DNA of 7,595 nucleotides, taken from Collinsella aerofaciens. GTDB taxonomy: Bacteria > Actinomycetota > Coriobacteriia > Coriobacteriales > Coriobacteriaceae. Positions 6,128-7,595 of the stretch are shown here, in pieces. The stretch lies in NCBI GenBank assembly GCA_008671285.1, contig RPYR01000115.1:1-7595 (forward strand), read 5' to 3'. Position 1 is the stretch's first letter. Every line of letters begins with the position of its first letter. The notes beneath the pieces are model-generated. The model saw only the letters and a program-made list of their open reading frames with translations. It made no database searches and had not been told where the DNA came from. The position numbers and the translations under genes are program-made.

Positions 6128-6995
6128 ACGCCTCCCTCACCTTTCCGTGCACATGTCTGATAACCGCGGCAATGTCATCGGCCGAGGCAGTTCCGTTATT
6201 AACGATAAAATTAGCGTGAACGGGCGAAACTTCCGCGCCGCCAATCGAAAAACCCTTTAATCCACAATCCTCGATAAGCTTGCCCACACTCGCATCGGGC
6301 GGGTTGCGAAAGACCGACCCGCAGGATGCGCGACCCATGGGCTGCGTACGCTTGCGCCTCGTCAGGTACCGTTCCATGCACTCGCGAATGTCGGCCTTGG
6401 GCGCCGGTTTAAGCTTGAGCACGCACTCGAGGATGATCTCATTGCGGGGAAGGCTACATTCGCGGTAGCCCCAAGTGATCTCGGACCCCGCATAATGCTT
6501 GATACCGGATGCCGGGTCAAACGTTACGACATCCTCAACCAGCGAGCCAATCCACTCGGTCCGTGTGCCGGCATTCATAGATATCGCACCGCCAACCGAG
6601 CCAGGGATGCCAACGGCAAACTCAAGGCCCGAGAGGCTACGCGACAGGGCATCGTTGACCAGGCGCGCAAACATCACGCCCGCACCGACCGTCAGCGTAC
6701 AACCGTCATCGGCAACAACCGTGCGCTGAAACTCACGTCCGAGCGAAATGACGGCACCGCGATAACCGCCATCGGCAACCAGCAGATTGGAGCCCTTGCC
6801 GATGATGACCCACGGCACCTGCTCGCGATCGAGCACCGCCACGGCGCGGCGGAGGGCATGATAGCTATGGCACGTCACAAAGAGGTCGGCCTTGCCGCCG
6901 ATACGATAGCTCGTATGACGCGCAAGGCGCTCGTCCTCGATCACATCCGTGTCGATCATGCCCGAGAGCGCCATGACGGCGTTAAACAGACCCAT
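6084..6995 (-). CDS. murB: UDP-N-acetylenolpyruvoylglucosamine reductase MurB
   Basis: MurB is the cytoplasmic FAD enzyme that reduces UDP-GlcNAc-enolpyruvate to UDP-MurNAc with NADPH, the second committed step of peptidoglycan precursor synthesis. The product has 303 residues, the size of compact Bacillus-type MurB. SYRIGG (29-34) opens the FAD domain, followed by IGKGSNLL (65-72), VGAGV (103-107) and GIPGSVGGAISMNAG (129-143), all FAD-contacting segments. GSVFRNP (226-232) carries the catalytic serine Ser227, and Glu297 in LRPEV is the expected second catalytic residue. SPVHANFIVN (257-266) is also conserved. It starts 5 nt after murC with no strong Shine-Dalgarno, so it probably depends on coupling, and its end overlaps ftsQ by 44 nt. 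Later in-frame ATGs at residues 8 and 13 are possible alternative starts. Confidence 0.96.
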   Translation of the reverse strand: MGLFNAVMALSGMIDTDVIEDERLARHTSYRIGGKADLFVTCHSYHALRRAVAVLDREQVPWVIIGKGSNLLVADGGYRGAVISLGREFQRTVVADDGCTLTVGAGVMFARLVNDALSRSLSGLEFAVGIPGSVGGAISMNAGTRTEWIGSLVEDVVTFDPASGIKHYAGSEITWGYRECSLPRNEIILECVLKLKPAPKADIRECMERYLTRRKRTQPMGRASCGSVFRNPPDASVGKLIEDCGLKGFSIGGAEVSPVHANFIVNNGTASADDIAAVIRHVHGKVREAYGIELRPEVKFLGF

Positions 6996-7000
6996 TAGAC

Positions 7001-7595
7001 TTAAGCGTCTTTCTTGGCAGTCAGATACTCGATAAACTCGGGACCGACGGTCGTAACGTCACCGGCACCCATTGTGAGCAGCAAGTCGCCCTCGCCCACC
7101 ATCTGCTCGAGCTCCTGATTGAGCTCAAGACGGCTGGAGCAGTACACGACCTCCTTGCCAGGATGCTTGGCGCGCACGGTATCGGCGAGCATCTTAGAGG
7201 TAACACCCGGAATGGGCATCTCGCCAGCCGAGAACACATCAATCAGCAGCAGTTTATCGGCATTGGCAAATGCATCGGCAAAGTCGTCGCACAGGGCCTG
7301 CAGGCGCGAATAGCGGTGCGGCTGGAACACGACGTCGACGTGCTTGTAGCCCAGCGACGAAGCGGCAGCAAGCGTCGCCTTGATCTCGGTGGGGTGATGG
7401 CCGTAATCATCGACCACGGTGATGCCATCGATATCGCCCACGTGGGTAAAGCGACGAAGGACGCCCTCAAAGCTCGAACGCGCCTTGGCGGCAGCGTCGA
7501 TGTCAAGGCCCAGGCCATGGGCGACGGTGAGCACCGCCGTGGCGTTGAGCATGTTGTGGCGACCGGGATTACTCTTGATCTCAACAGCGTGCTCA
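7001..7595 (-). CDS. murC: UDP-N-acetylmuramate-L-alanine ligase MurC (C-terminal 197 residues, runs off right edge)
   Basis: MurC is the cytoplasmic ATP-dependent ligase that adds L-alanine to UDP-MurNAc. The visible frame has no start and enters from the right edge; a complete MurC has about 450-490 residues. It begins in the central ATPase domain at PGRHNMLNA, the conserved H-N-x-x-N-A segment, and continues with SFEGVLRRF and DDYGHHPTEI, a Mur-ligase hallmark. The C-terminal ligand domain shows FQPHRYSRL, DVFSAGEMPIPGV and LLTMGAGDV. The stop TAA at 7003-7001 is 5 nt before murB, so the two are one transcriptional unit. Internal ATGs such as 7552 are not the start, because the conserved family sequence continues upstream of it. 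Confidence 0.96.
   Translation of the reverse strand, partial: EHAVEIKSNPGRHNMLNATAVLTVAHGLGLDIDAAAKARSSFEGVLRRFTHVGDIDGITVVDDYGHHPTEIKATLAAASSLGYKHVDVVFQPHRYSRLQALCDDFADAFANADKLLLIDVFSAGEMPIPGVTSKMLADTVRAKHPGKEVVYCSSRLELNQELEQMVGEGDLLLTMGAGDVTTVGPEFIEYLTAKKDA

Overview
The window comes from a GC-rich, Gram-positive-type chromosome, and every supported gene lies on the minus strand. ftsQ is followed directly by ftsZ with no ftsA between them, the layout of actinobacteria that lack FtsA. Together with the murC-murB order and the base composition, this suggests a member of the Actinobacteria, perhaps a Coriobacteriia gut lineage such as Collinsella. The phylum is reasonably supported; the class and genus are inference.

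Read in the direction of transcription (high to low coordinates), the first block is part of the division and cell-wall (dcw) cluster: the C-terminal two-fifths or so of murC (7595-7001), murB (6995-6084), ftsQ/divIB with a long basic repeat-bearing tail (6127-4871), an AT-rich regulatory gap with dyads (4870-4672), and ftsZ (4671-3517). A strong rho-independent terminator (3494-3457) closes this block. MurC and MurB act in succession around UDP-MurNAc (MurB makes it, MurC adds the first amino acid), FtsQ is a divisome scaffold, and FtsZ forms the ring.

The second block follows a structured leader of about 160 nt (3464-3301) that contains two 11-bp-phased direct repeats resembling a Pho box. 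It holds pgeF/ylmD (3300-2500), pstS (2503-1667), pstC (1665-742) and the start of pstA (738 to the left edge). pgeF and pstS overlap by ATGA, and the later genes are 1-3 nt apart, so this looks like one tightly coupled transcript: a purine nucleoside phosphorylase-type enzyme, which uses phosphate as a substrate, fused transcriptionally to a high-affinity phosphate importer. pstB and phoU would be expected beyond the left edge.

The most unusual signal is at the left edge. The last 150 nt of visible pstA are 94% identical to the matching part of pstC, and all nine differences change the amino acid. This suggests pstC-to-pstA gene conversion followed by divergence, or an assembly chimera, and the EAA-loop glutamate is replaced by tryptophan in pstA. 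I found no tRNA or rRNA genes, CRISPR arrays, insertion sequences or phage genes.
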